Assembly: GCA_946886065.1 (NCBI GenBank)
Contig: CAMPHU010000146.1
Coordinates: 1-11,559, forward strand
Origin: an uncultured Massilia sp.
GTDB taxonomy: Bacteria > Pseudomonadota > Gammaproteobacteria > Burkholderiales > Burkholderiaceae
DNA: 11,559 nucleotides
Direction: 5' to 3'
Both the position numbers and the translations under genes were made by a program. The notes beneath the pieces are model-generated. The model saw only the letters and a program-made list of their open reading frames with translations, was not told where the DNA came from and made no database searches. Shown in pieces: positions 1 through 6,914 of this stretch; within the stretch, counting starts at the first letter, position 1, and every line of letters begins with the position of its first letter.

Positions 1-118
1 CTACAAGGACCTGGAGCCGGGCAAGTGGGTCAAGATCGAAGGCTGGGCGGATGCCGAAGCCGCCAAGGCCGAGATCACCAACGGCGTCGCTGCATTCAAG
101 CAGAAGAGCCAGGCGTAA
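1..118 (+). CDS. 3' end of an unrecognised gene (partial)
   Basis: Reading in the frame that starts at base 2 gives 38 residues ending with TAA at 116-118. The visible tail contains [11 protein letters not shown] followed by an Ala/Lys/Glu-rich stretch, probably a helix, ending KQKSQA. Codon use is high-GC and coding-like, and the frame is followed 20 nt later by a strong intrinsic terminator, which supports a real gene end. Too little is present to name a family; a periplasmic binding protein or a small secreted protein are only guesses. The start lies outside the window. Confidence 0.7.
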   Translation, partial: YKDLEPGKWVKIEGWADAEAAKAEITNGVAAFKQKSQA

Positions 119-138
119 TCCGCCTCCGCGCCGCACGG

Positions 139-172
139 AAGGCCGGCGCCCCTCGGGGCGGCCGGCCTTTTT
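139..172 (+). terminator. Rho-independent terminator after the partial gene
   Basis: An outer 9-bp stem (AAGGCCGGC pairing with GCCGGCCTT) continues after a one-base bulge into a CCCC/GGGG inner stem. It is followed directly by five T residues at 168-172. It lies 20 nt after the TAA at 116-118 and is oriented to stop plus-strand transcription. Minus-strand transcripts would not have a U-tract of the same quality. Confidence 0.85.
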
Positions 173-372
173 CATTGCGCATCACCGGACGTCATCGCTA
201 GCCTGTATCCCTCGGCAGCGGAAAGCCGAGGCCGCGCGCCGGCGTCACGGTGCGCGCCAGGTCCGATGGATCGAAAGCCCCATCAGCTGGCGAAGCTTGG
301 CCCCGGTGCGGTAGCCGTCCGCTTGGGGCCTGGACGATGCGCGCAACGGAATGCTGCGCCCGGGCTCCCATC

Positions 373-888
373 CTACCTGCAGGGGAGCCGCCGCCGGGCG
401 AAGGCAAGCACCCCCGCGCCGCCCGCGATCAGCAGCCAGTTGGCCGGCTCCGGCACGGCGGTGAGCTCGCCGACGCCGTCGAGCCCCACGTCGTCGAGGC
501 CGGCAGCGTCGTCCAGGTAGCTCGACGCGAAGCTCCCAGTACTTTCGGCCGCAAGACTGCGGTCCCATTGCCGCCATTGCGGAGGAAAACCGGCGCCGGC
601 GATGATGGCGAGCGTGGGATCGAAGGCGTCCGCTCCGGCACCGCTGCCGGCCGTGAAGACCAGGCCCAGGCCGTTGGCGGCGCTGGGATAGTTCGCGGCG
701 GCATAGGCGTCGTCAAGGCAAGCGCAGGTGCCGAACCTATCCAGGGCGCCCTCGAAACAATCGGCAAGTGCTGCGAGATTGAAGAAACCTTCACTCAGGA
801 ACAGCAGCGGCGCGGCGCCGCTGGGCAGGGGCCAGAAGGCGGCCGTGGCCGTGGCAAGCGCCGCAAGATGCGAGGTCAGTCGATTCAT
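373..888 (-). CDS. PEP-CTERM sorting domain protein, 171 aa
   Basis: A short secreted protein predicted to be handled by the exosortase/PEP-CTERM system of Gram-negative bacteria. Residues 1-26 look like a signal peptide (MNRLTSH, a hydrophobic Ala/Leu stretch, then SGAA). Residues 145-148 are the sorting motif VPEP, followed by a hydrophobic helix at about 150-163 and a basic cluster RRR at 165-167, the canonical tripartite tail. The mature region (about 27-144) is rich in Ala, Gly and Asp and resembles no domain I know; it has Cys at 44, 55 and 57. The ATG at 886-888 was chosen because AAGGA lies 6 nt upstream and the signal peptide starts there; the frame stays open further upstream but that extension does not look like protein. 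No exosortase or polysaccharide gene is adjacent, so processing would depend on one elsewhere. The tail is certain; the function of the mature domain is unknown. Confidence 0.85.
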   Translation of the reverse strand: MNRLTSHLAALATATAAFWPLPSGAAPLLFLSEGFFNLAALADCFEGALDRFGTCACLDDAYAAANYPSAANGLGLVFTAGSGAGADAFDPTLAIIAGAGFPPQWRQWDRSLAAESTGSFASSYLDDAAGLDDVGLDGVGELTAVPEPANWLLIAGGAGVLAFARRRLPCR

Positions 889-1067
889 GGAGTGTCCTTG
901 CGCTGGAGTCCAGTAGGACAATGGTCCGCCCGCGCCGGCTGACGACGAGCCCATTGGCGTCTTTATGGTATGAGCGGGACGGCGATCGGCCTTGATGTGT
1001 ATTGAAGGTGCGGGACTGGGGCGCCGCGGGCTGGGCTGTCGGGGGACGTGGCTCCTGTAAACGGTTT

Positions 1068-1979
1068 CTAATCTTCGTCCAGGCTGGCGAAACGCGAGAC
1101 CAGGAAGTCGATCAGGAGCCGCACCGCCGGGAGCTGTCCGCGGCGCGAGGCATACACCACGTGGATGATTTCGCGGCGCGGCGTCCAGCCCGGCAAGACC
1201 TGCACGAGTTCGCCGCGCTCGAACTGCTCGGCCACGATCATGCGCGGCAGCTGGACGATGCCCACGCCCAGGATGGCCGCCGCCCTCAGCGCGAGCATCG
1301 AGCGGGTGACGTAGCGCGGCTGGTGCCGCACCTCGGCCAGCGTATTCCCGGGACCGCTCAGCAACCATCCGTGTTCGTTCTGTGGCTGCCCCAGGTCCAT
1401 GCTGGGGTAGCGGGCGAGGTCGGATGGACTGGCGGGTACGCCGTACCTGTCCAGCAAGCTTTTACTGGCGACCAGGCACTGGCCGCGGTCGGACAGGATC
1501 CGCATCACCAGCTCGCTGTCTTCCAGCGGAGGCGGGCGCACCCGGATGGCGAGGTCGACGCCCTCGGCCACCACGTCCACCTTGCGGTTGGTTTCTTCGA
1601 GATGCAGCTCGACCCGGGGATGCAGCGCCATGAATTCCCCCACCATCTCGCCCACCCGGGTCGAGAGCAGGGCCACCGGGCAGCTCATGCGGATCACGCC
1701 GCGCGGTTCGGAATGGGCCAGCGCGATGGATTCCTCGGCAGCCTCGGCCTCGGTCAGCATGGCGCGGCAATGCGTGTAATAGGACTGTCCGGCCTCCGTC
1801 ACGCCGAAGCTGCGCGTCGTCCGCAGGAGCAGGCGGGTCGCCAGGCGCTCCTCGAGCTGCGCGATGCGGCGGCTGAGCTTGGACTTCGGCATGCCCAGGG
1901 CCCGGCCGGCCGACGCGAAGCCCTTGTGCTCGACTACTTGCACGAAATAGTACAGGTCATTCAGGTCGGGGTGTTTCAT
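1068..1979 (-). CDS. LysR-family transcriptional regulator
   Basis: A 303-residue protein, the usual LTTR length. Residues 5-64 form the winged helix-turn-helix (LNDLYYFVQVVEHKGFASAG, then a recognition helix around SKLSRRIAQLEERLATRLLLRTT). Residues about 92-295 form the effector-binding domain, including the typical VDLAIRV stretch at 141-147. The open frame extends 13 codons upstream, but MKHPDLNDLYYF is the typical LTTR start, so the ATG at 1977-1979 is used. The Shine-Dalgarno is weak: GGAT, 6 nt upstream, inside an inverted repeat. The gene is divergent from the pirin and ycaC-like genes, the classic arrangement for an LTTR that controls its neighbours. Related LysR/pirin/isochorismatase-family arrangements are common in proteobacteria. 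The effector is unknown. Confidence 0.95.
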   Translation of the reverse strand: MKHPDLNDLYYFVQVVEHKGFASAGRALGMPKSKLSRRIAQLEERLATRLLLRTTRSFGVTEAGQSYYTHCRAMLTEAEAAEESIALAHSEPRGVIRMSCPVALLSTRVGEMVGEFMALHPRVELHLEETNRKVDVVAEGVDLAIRVRPPPLEDSELVMRILSDRGQCLVASKSLLDRYGVPASPSDLARYPSMDLGQPQNEHGWLLSGPGNTLAEVRHQPRYVTRSMLALRAAAILGVGIVQLPRMIVAEQFERGELVQVLPGWTPRREIIHVVYASRRGQLPAVRLLIDFLVSRFASLDED

Positions 1980-1980
1980 T

Positions 1981-1996
1981 GTTCTATCCGTAGAAC
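1981..1996. promoter_or_regulatory. Candidate LysR operator: perfect 16-bp inverted repeat
   Basis: GTTCTA-TCCG-TAGAAC is a perfect 6-bp inverted repeat with a 4-bp spacer. It lies in the divergent region between the regulator and pirin, one base upstream of the regulator's ATG. Dyads of this kind are typical LTTR sites. Its position downstream of the putative regulator promoter would fit autorepression. In the regulator's mRNA the same sequence could form a 6-bp hairpin with the GGA(U) ribosome-binding sequence partly in its loop, so an RNA role is also possible. Binding is inferred from position and symmetry only. Confidence 0.5.
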
Positions 1997-2006
1997 GCTC
2001 TAGCCA

Positions 2007-2015
2007 ATTATTGCA
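2007..2015 (-). promoter_or_regulatory. Possible extended -10 promoter of the LysR gene
   Basis: On the minus strand the sequence reads TGCAATAAT, one mismatch from the extended -10 consensus TGnTATAAT. It is about 28 nt upstream of the regulator's ATG. I see no convincing -35 hexamer, which extended -10 promoters can lack. Transcription would start near base 2000, just before the inverted repeat at 1981-1996. Confidence 0.3.
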
Positions 2016-2082
2016 CACTAGTGCCTTCGGCGTTCCTCTCCTATGCTTGTTTCATCGCATTGACACCTTCAGGAGAGGAAAA

Positions 2083-2949
2083 ATGTTAAAGAAGATTCGG
2101 GGCGTCTACAGCGCTCCCCGCCAGCATTGGGTCGGGAACGGCTTTCCCGTCCGCTCCCTGTTCAGCTATGCCAGCCTGGGCGCCGAGTTGAGCCCCTTCC
2201 TGCTGCTGGATCTCGCCGGTCCGGCCCGCTTCGAACCATCCACCCAGCGGCGCGGCGTTGGCGTCCACCCGCACCGGGGCTTCGAGACCGTCACCATCGT
2301 CTACGAAGGGGAAGTCCAGCACCGCGATTCGACCGGCGCCGGCGGCGTGATCGGTCCCGGCGACGTGCAATGGATGACCGCCGGCGCCGGCATCCTGCAC
2401 GAGGAATTCCATTCCGAAGCCTTCGCCCGCCGTGGCGGCCAGCTCGAGATGGCGCAGCTCTGGGTCAACCTCCCGGCGCGCGCCAAGATGGAGCGGCCGG
2501 GCTACCAGTCGCTGCTGAATGCGCAGATTCCCACGGTAGCGCTGCCGGACGGCGCGGGCAGCGTGCGTGTGATCGCCGGCACACTGGGCGGCACGCACGG
2601 CCCCGCCGTCACCCATACACCGCTCGATGTCTGGGACCTGCGCATGAGCCAGGGCGGCCATGCAAGGCTGGCCCTGCCGCCGGGGCACAACGCCGCCCTC
2701 GTCGTGCTGCGCGGCACCGTCGTGGTCGACGGCCAGCGGCTCCAGGGGGCCCAGCTGGCGCACCTGGACCGCGATGGCGACGCGCTCGAGCTCGCAGCCG
2801 AAACCGATGCGGTCCTGCTCTTTCTCGGCGGCGAACCCATCGACGAACCCATTGTCGGCCACGGACCTTTCGTGATGAACACAGAGGCCGAGATCGCACA
2901 GGCCTTCGAGGATCTCGACAGCGGACGCTTCGGCCGCATCGCGGCCTGA
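2083..2949 (+). CDS. Pirin family protein (cupin, quercetinase-like)
   Basis: A 288-residue pirin-family protein made of two cupin beta-barrels. The N-terminal barrel keeps all four metal ligands seen in human pirin and E. coli YhhW: His62 and His64 in VHPHRGFET, and His106 and Glu108 in GAGILHEEF. Known members bind iron or another divalent metal and some have quercetin 2,3-dioxygenase activity; the physiological substrate is usually unknown. The C-terminal barrel (about 165-280) lacks these ligands, as is normal. The ATG at 2083 was chosen because a strong ribosome-binding site, AGGAGAGG (2071-2078), precedes it and the family-typical [12 protein letters not shown] begins there. It is the first gene after the divergent regulator and is followed 74 nt later by the ycaC-like gene, so the two are probably co-transcribed and LysR-controlled. 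Confidence 0.95.
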   Translation: MLKKIRGVYSAPRQHWVGNGFPVRSLFSYASLGAELSPFLLLDLAGPARFEPSTQRRGVGVHPHRGFETVTIVYEGEVQHRDSTGAGGVIGPGDVQWMTAGAGILHEEFHSEAFARRGGQLEMAQLWVNLPARAKMERPGYQSLLNAQIPTVALPDGAGSVRVIAGTLGGTHGPAVTHTPLDVWDLRMSQGGHARLALPPGHNAALVVLRGTVVVDGQRLQGAQLAHLDRDGDALELAAETDAVLLFLGGEPIDEPIVGHGPFVMNTEAEIAQAFEDLDSGRFGRIAA

Positions 2950-2967
2950 AGCGGCCGGCAAACCAAC

Positions 2968-3011
2968 CAGCAGTCCACCAGCAGTCCAACCAGCAGTCCA
3001 ACCAGTCCAAC
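2968..3011 (+). repeat. Short tandem repeat, unit CAGCAGTCCAAC
   Basis: About 3.7 tandem copies of a 12-bp unit: an 11-bp copy missing one A, two perfect 12-bp copies, then a 9-bp copy lacking the first CAG. The array fills most of the pirin to ycaC-like gap and ends 1-2 nt before the Shine-Dalgarno AGGAG (3013-3017). The unit length allows copy-number change by slippage. Confidence 0.9.
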
Positions 3012-3023
3012 CAGGAGAATGTC

Positions 3024-3713
3024 ATGTCATTCAACCAGAACATCGCCAACTTCAACGACGCCCGCCCGGTCATCGATCCGGACGACGCGGTCATGCTGCT
3101 GATCGACCACCAGAGCGGCCTGTTCCAGACCGTCAACGATATGCCGATGCCCAAGCTGCGCGCCCATGCGGCGGCCCTCGCAAAGATGGCGACGCTGGCC
3201 GGGATGCCGGTGATTACGACGGCATCGGTACCGCAGGGGCCGAACGGTCCCCTGATCCCCGAGATCCACGAAAACGCGCCGCATGCCAGGTATGTGGCGC
3301 GCAAAGGGGAGATCAACGCATGGGATAACCCGGACTTCGTGGAGGCGGTGAAAGCCACCGGCCGCGGCACCCTGATCATCGCGGGCACGATCACCAGCGT
3401 CTGCATGGCCTTCCCGTCGATCAGCGCAGTCCATGCGGGCTACCGGGTGTTCGCCGTGGTCGACGCTTCGGGCACTTATTCCAAGATGGCGCAGGAAATC
3501 ACGCTTGCGCGGATCGTGCAGGCGGGCGTGGTGCCGATGGACACCGCCGCCGTGGCGTCCGAGCTCCAGCGTACCTGGCACCGGGAAGACGCGGCGCAGT
3601 GGGCCGAGATCTACACCAGGATCTTCCCGGAATACGCCTTGCTGATCGAAAGCTACGGCAAGGCGCAGGACGTGGCAAAGAATGGAGAAACGCTCGATTC
3701 GCAGCGCGCCTGA
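3024..3713 (+). CDS. Isochorismatase-family cysteine hydrolase, YcaC-like
   Basis: A 229-residue member of the isochorismatase-like hydrolase superfamily, closest by recall to E. coli YcaC (208 aa). It shares the stretches [25 protein letters not shown] and SVCMAFP. The expected catalytic Asp (Asp28 in LLIDHQSGL) and Cys (Cys127 in TSVCMAF) are 99 residues apart, as in YcaC (Asp19, Cys118). Lys94 in ARKGEINAW is the likely third member of the triad. YcaC-type enzymes are cytoplasmic oligomers of unknown substrate, possibly amides or similar compounds. The ATG at 3024 was chosen for AGGAG 6 nt upstream; an ATG at 3019 is in another frame. There is a C-terminal extension of about 15 residues relative to YcaC. 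It is second in the pirin operon and probably controlled by the divergent LysR regulator. Confidence 0.93.
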   Translation: MSFNQNIANFNDARPVIDPDDAVMLLIDHQSGLFQTVNDMPMPKLRAHAAALAKMATLAGMPVITTASVPQGPNGPLIPEIHENAPHARYVARKGEINAWDNPDFVEAVKATGRGTLIIAGTITSVCMAFPSISAVHAGYRVFAVVDASGTYSKMAQEITLARIVQAGVVPMDTAAVASELQRTWHREDAAQWAEIYTRIFPEYALLIESYGKAQDVAKNGETLDSQRA

Positions 3714-3756
3714 CCGCCAGGGGCCAGTGAGCCCATCGTTCGGGATACGCGGCACC

Positions 3757-3783
3757 GGGGGAGCGTGCTCCCCCATTTCTCTT
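3757..3783 (+). terminator. Probable rho-independent terminator after the ycaC-like gene
   Basis: A perfect inverted repeat, GGGGGAGC-GT-GCTCCCCC (3757-3774), is followed by ATTTCTCTT. It folds as a 7-bp stem with a 4-nt loop and lies 43 nt after the ycaC-like stop. The tail is only partly T-rich, so termination may be incomplete and the next gene could receive read-through. Confidence 0.55.
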
Positions 3784-3794
3784 GGGAGATCATC

Positions 3795-4046
3795 GTGCAG
3801 GAACAGGGAACCGTCGAACTCACCGACCCGCAAACGGGCCGCTTGGCGCTCCGCCTGGCGGACGGGAGCTTCGTGCTGGCCGAGCAGCTCGGCGCCGAGC
3901 CCCTGCGGCCGGGCCAGCAACTCCGCGGGGTGTTTCAGAGTCTCGGCACCGAGATGCTCGTCGACCCGCGCTCGGACGCCAGCCATGGCGTATTTATCGT
4001 GGCCTATGGCTTGTCGCGCGCGGCGATCGAGGAAGAACTGCGCTAG
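3795..4046 (+). CDS. Small hypothetical protein, 83 aa
   Basis: An acidic, soluble-looking protein with no signal peptide, transmembrane segment or cysteine. It reads as alternating short beta strands (GTVELTD, RLALRLADGSFVLAEQLG, LRGVFQSLG, HGVFIVAYGL) and ends in a helix (SRAAIEEELR), so a small beta-barrel or OB-like domain is plausible, but I cannot assign a family. The GTG at 3795 was preferred because GGGAG (3784-3788) is 6 nt upstream. An earlier in-frame GTG at 3765 falls inside the terminator hairpin and would add ten residues. The gene follows ycaC on the same strand and converges on livM; the two stop codons overlap in one CTAG. Coding-like codon use and a good ribosome-binding site support expression. 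Confidence 0.65.
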   Translation: MQEQGTVELTDPQTGRLALRLADGSFVLAEQLGAEPLRPGQQLRGVFQSLGTEMLVDPRSDASHGVFIVAYGLSRAAIEEELR

Positions 4047-5128
4047 CGCATGGCGCGGCCCGCCAGGTAGCTGCGCAGGCGCAGCTTGCCGACGATTCCG
4101 ATCGGGAAGAAGTAGATCGAGAGGATGAACAGCACGCCCAGCCACAGCATCCAGCGGTCCGGATGCAGGGCCGCGGCCAGCACCGGCACGCCTTCCAGCG
4201 CGCTCGAGGCGTGCCCCATCAGTTCCTTCAGGTAGTTCTGGGCGATGATGAACAGGGCCGCACCCACCACCGCGCCGTACATGGTGCCCATGCCGCCGAT
4301 CACCACGATCAGGAGGATGTCGGTCATCACCTCGAAGCCCAGCGAGGTCTTGGGCCCCACGTAGCGCAGCCACAGGGCCATCAGCGCGCCGGCCAGCGCC
4401 GCCACCAGCGCGGCGAAGCAGTTGGCCCAGATGCGGTAGACCATGGTGCGGTAGCCCAGCGCCTCGGCGCGGAATTCGTTTTCGCGCACCGCCTGCAAGA
4501 CGCGTCCGAAAGGCGAGTTCACCAGGCGCAGCAGGAACAGGAAGAGCAGCAGGCAGCCGAAGAACACCAGGTAGTAGGTGAGCAGCTTGCCGTCGATCGA
4601 GCGCCCGAACACCTCGTTCTCCACCAGCCGGAAGCCGGGAGACAGGACTTCCGGCACGCTGAAGGTGACGCCGTCCTCGCCGCCGGTGAAATCCGACATC
4701 TGCGAGGCAAGCACCGCGAACGAGGAAGCGACGGCCAGGGTGATCATGGCGTAGAAGATGGCGCGCACGCGCAGGGCGAACAGGCCGACCACGAGCGCAA
4801 GGGCCAGCGCCAGCAGCAGGGCGAGGCCCAGGCCGGTGAGGGCGGCGGTCCAGGTGGGCTCGTCGACGCGGGACAAAGCGATGCCGATGCCGTAGGCGCC
4901 GATGCCGTAGAACATCGTGTGCGCGAAGGACACGATGCCGGTATAGCCGAGCAGCAGGTCGTAGGACGCCACCAGCACGATGTAGACGCAGATCGTGGCC
5001 GCCGTGTTGAGCGGACGGGCTCCCGAGGTCAGGAAGGGCGCGAACGCCAGTCCCAGGAAGATCAGGAGCAGGACGGCGGACAGCGCGCGGCTGCGCGGCT
5101 GGTCGCCGGAAAGAAGCTGGTGCAGCAT
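4043..5128 (-). CDS. livM: Branched-chain amino acid type ABC transporter permease LivM
   Basis: An inner-membrane permease of 361 residues in the HAAT family, partner of LivH. The family signature GYTGIVSFAHTMFYGIGAY is at 61-79. The cytoplasmic coupling loop that contacts the ATPases is around 214-232 (VRENEFRAEALGYR), and a glycine-rich turn GGMGTMYGAVVG is at 278-289. About nine to ten hydrophobic segments are visible. The ATG at 5126-5128 is 2 nt after the livH stop, with GGGG 6 nt upstream, so translation is probably coupled. The open frame continues further upstream only through overlap with livH. It is the last gene of the operon; no terminator is apparent and its stop overlaps that of the convergent small gene. 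Confidence 0.95.
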   Translation of the reverse strand: MLHQLLSGDQPRSRALSAVLLLIFLGLAFAPFLTSGARPLNTAATICVYIVLVASYDLLLGYTGIVSFAHTMFYGIGAYGIGIALSRVDEPTWTAALTGLGLALLLALALALVVGLFALRVRAIFYAMITLAVASSFAVLASQMSDFTGGEDGVTFSVPEVLSPGFRLVENEVFGRSIDGKLLTYYLVFFGCLLLFLFLLRLVNSPFGRVLQAVRENEFRAEALGYRTMVYRIWANCFAALVAALAGALMALWLRYVGPKTSLGFEVMTDILLIVVIGGMGTMYGAVVGAALFIIAQNYLKELMGHASSALEGVPVLAAALHPDRWMLWLGVLFILSIYFFPIGIVGKLRLRSYLAGRAMR

Positions 5129-5130
5129 GG

Positions 5131-6159
5131 TCAACCCCGCATTTTCGAATAGAGTCCCGCCGGACGCCACAGCAGGATGGCGATCATCAGGATGATGTTC
5201 GACACCAGCGCGACCTTGGGCGCCAGGAAGCCGGCGTAGTTGGCGACCAGCGCCATCAGGAGGGCGCCGATGAAGCAGCCGCCCACCGAGCCGAGCCCGC
5301 CGATGATGATGACGATGAAGATCATCACCATCATCTCGCCGCCCATCGCAGCCGACAGGGTCTCCTTGTAGAGGCCCCACAGCACGCCGCCCAGGCCGGC
5401 CAGCGCCGAGCCGGCCGCGAACACCGCCACGAACAGGCGGCGGATGCGGTAGCCCAGGGCCTCGACCATCTCGCCGTTCTCCACGCCGGCGCGGATCAGG
5501 AGGCCGATCTTGGTGCGGTTAAGTAGCAGGAACATGGCCACGAACACCACCAGCCCGACCACCACCGCCACCAGCCGGTATTTCTCGATGGCGGCGTCGC
5601 CCATCAGGATGGCGCCGCGGAGGGCGGTCGGCAGCGGCAGGGGGATGGTCTCGGCGCCCCAGATCACGTGGATCAGCTGCTCGGCGACGATCATGCCGCC
5701 CATGGTGATCAGGATCTGCTTCAGGTGCTGGCCGTAGACCGGCTTGATGATCAGGCGCTCGAAGGCCCAGCCCATCAGGGCGGTGGCCAGCATCGCCACC
5801 GTCACCGCGAGCGCCAGCACGCCGAGATTGATCAACAGGGAATCCATCTCGAGCCAGCCGCGCATCGGCAGCAGCACCAGGGTGGCGGTGAAGGCGCCCA
5901 CGGAGACGAAGGCGCCATGGCCGAAGTTCAGCACGCTCATCAGGCCGAAGACCAGGGTCAGGCCGCTGGCCATGATGAAGATCATCATGCCCATCGCCAG
6001 GCCGGCGACGGTCAAGGTGACCCAGGTGGGGAAACTGCCGCAGAAAGGCAGGGCGGCCAGCATCAGGGCCGGCACCAGCAGCAGGGGCGCGATGTCGCGC
6101 CTGGCCGCCGGCAGGGCAGCATCGGCAGCCGGTGTGGCGAGGGGAAGGGATGCGCTCAT
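5131..6159 (-). CDS. livH: Branched-chain amino acid type ABC transporter permease LivH
   Basis: An inner-membrane permease of 342 residues, longer than the roughly 300 of E. coli LivH because of about 40 extra N-terminal residues. The LivH signature GLTLVFGLMSVLNFGHGAF spans 66-84, the cytoplasmic coupling loop AGVENGEMVEALGYR spans 224-238, and the glycine-rich GGLGSVGGCFIGA is at 287-299. Two in-frame ATGs occur at 6163-6165 and 6157-6159. AGGA (6166-6169) touches the first but is 6 nt from the second, so the second is preferred; the first would add Met-Thr. The Shine-Dalgarno overlaps the TAG stop of livF, so the genes are tightly coupled. It would form the translocation pore with LivM. 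Confidence 0.94.
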   Translation of the reverse strand: MSASLPLATPAADAALPAARRDIAPLLLVPALMLAALPFCGSFPTWVTLTVAGLAMGMMIFIMASGLTLVFGLMSVLNFGHGAFVSVGAFTATLVLLPMRGWLEMDSLLINLGVLALAVTVAMLATALMGWAFERLIIKPVYGQHLKQILITMGGMIVAEQLIHVIWGAETIPLPLPTALRGAILMGDAAIEKYRLVAVVVGLVVFVAMFLLLNRTKIGLLIRAGVENGEMVEALGYRIRRLFVAVFAAGSALAGLGGVLWGLYKETLSAAMGGEMMVMIFIVIIIGGLGSVGGCFIGALLMALVANYAGFLAPKVALVSNIILMIAILLWRPAGLYSKMRG

Positions 6160-6167
6160 GGTCATTC

Positions 6168-6914
6168 CTATTGATGTGAGTCGAGCGACAGGCCGAGCAG
6201 GCGCTGCTGCAGCGCCTCGTCGTCGGCCAGTTCGGCCATCGAGCCCGCGTGCACGACGCGGCCGTCGTCCATCACGCTGACCGTGTCGCCGAGGGTGCGC
6301 ACGAAATTGAAGTTCTGCTCGACCAGCAGGATGGTGGTGTCGGTTTCCTTCAGCTCGCGGAAGGCCGCCATCAGGCTTTGCACGATGGCCGGCGCCAGGC
6401 CCTTGGTCGGTTCGTCGACCAGCAGGAGCTTCCTCGGCTCGACGATGGCGCGGGCGATCGCCACCATCTGCTTCTGGCCGCCGGAGAGGTTGCCCGCCGG
6501 GTAGTTCCAGAATTTTTTCAGGGCCGGGAAGAAGCCGCAGATCCAGTCCACGCGCGCCGGATCCAGCGGGCCGCTGCGCGCGGCCAGGTGCAGGTTCTCG
6601 CGCACGCTCAGGTCGGAGAACACGGCCATGCTTTCCGGGACATAGGCGATGCCGGCGCGCGCGATGTCGGGCGTGGCCATCTTCGTGATGTCCTTGCCGT
6701 CGAAGCGGATGCTGCCGCTGCTGGCCTTCCACAGGCCCATGATGGTGCGCAGGGTGGTGGTCTTGCCGGCGCCGTTGCGGCCCAGCAGGATGGACAGGCC
6801 GCCGCGCGGCACCACCAGGTCCACACCCTGCAGGATGTGGTACTGGCCGATGTGGGTATGCACGCCGGAGAGGGTCAGCAGCGCTTCGCCTCCTGGAGGG
6901 GCCGGTTTAAGCAT
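6168..6914 (-). CDS. livF: Branched-chain amino acid type ABC transporter ATPase LivF
   Basis: The second ATPase of the transporter, 248 residues from the ATG at 6912-6914. Walker A is GRNGAGKT at 45-52, the ABC signature LSGGQ at 143-147, and Walker B LLLVDE at 163-168. The switch position reads VEQN (198-201), as in LivF proteins generally. HIGQYHILQGVDL at 21-33 is typical of LivF. Two starts compete. The ATG overlaps the end of livG by 8 nt but has no ribosome-binding site. An in-frame TTG at 6933-6935 has AGGAAG 6 nt upstream and would give 255 residues. The choice does not affect any domain. Confidence 0.95.
   Translation of the reverse strand: MLKPAPPGGEALLTLSGVHTHIGQYHILQGVDLVVPRGGLSILLGRNGAGKTTTLRTIMGLWKASSGSIRFDGKDITKMATPDIARAGIAYVPESMAVFSDLSVRENLHLAARSGPLDPARVDWICGFFPALKKFWNYPAGNLSGGQKQMVAIARAIVEPRKLLLVDEPTKGLAPAIVQSLMAAFRELKETDTTILLVEQNFNFVRTLGDTVSVMDDGRVVHAGSMAELADDEALQQRLLGLSLDSHQ

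Noticed and set aside
198..216. Similarity between TAGCCTGTATCC here and TAGCCTGTACCC near 9870
   Set aside because: An 18-nt alignment with three mismatches is expected by chance in a window of this size; no further similarity in the flanks.
210..231. Hairpin with a 7-bp stem (CCTCGGC/GCCGAGG) and 8-nt loop
   Set aside because: No T-tract on either side; stems of this size are frequent by chance in such GC-rich DNA.
245..320. Minus-strand stretch reading ADGYRTGAKLRQLMG that looks protein-like
   Set aside because: No start codon with a ribosome-binding site, no family match I recognise, and the rest of that frame overlaps the PEP-CTERM gene as low-complexity sequence; a gene remnant cannot be supported.
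889..1067. Sigma-54 type promoter for the PEP-CTERM gene, as known for some PEP-CTERM regulons
   Set aside because: I scanned the minus strand for the -24/-12 GG and GC pattern and found no acceptable match; only a 4-bp GTCC-N4-GGAC dyad at 908-919, which is too short to claim.
2060..2065. Perfect -35-like TTGACA before pirin
   Set aside because: It lies immediately upstream of the ribosome-binding site and only 17 nt from the start codon, leaving no room for a -10 and leader.
2127..3023. In-frame upstream extension of the ycaC-like gene through pirin and the tandem repeat
   Set aside because: The extension is an Arg/Pro-rich shadow of pirin; the ATG at 3024 has a strong ribosome-binding site and a typical family N-terminus.
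3027..4373. Long minus-strand open frame of 448 codons antisense to the ycaC-like and small genes
   Set aside because: Arg/Gly/His-rich low-complexity translation without domains; it mirrors the real plus-strand genes, as expected in GC-rich DNA.
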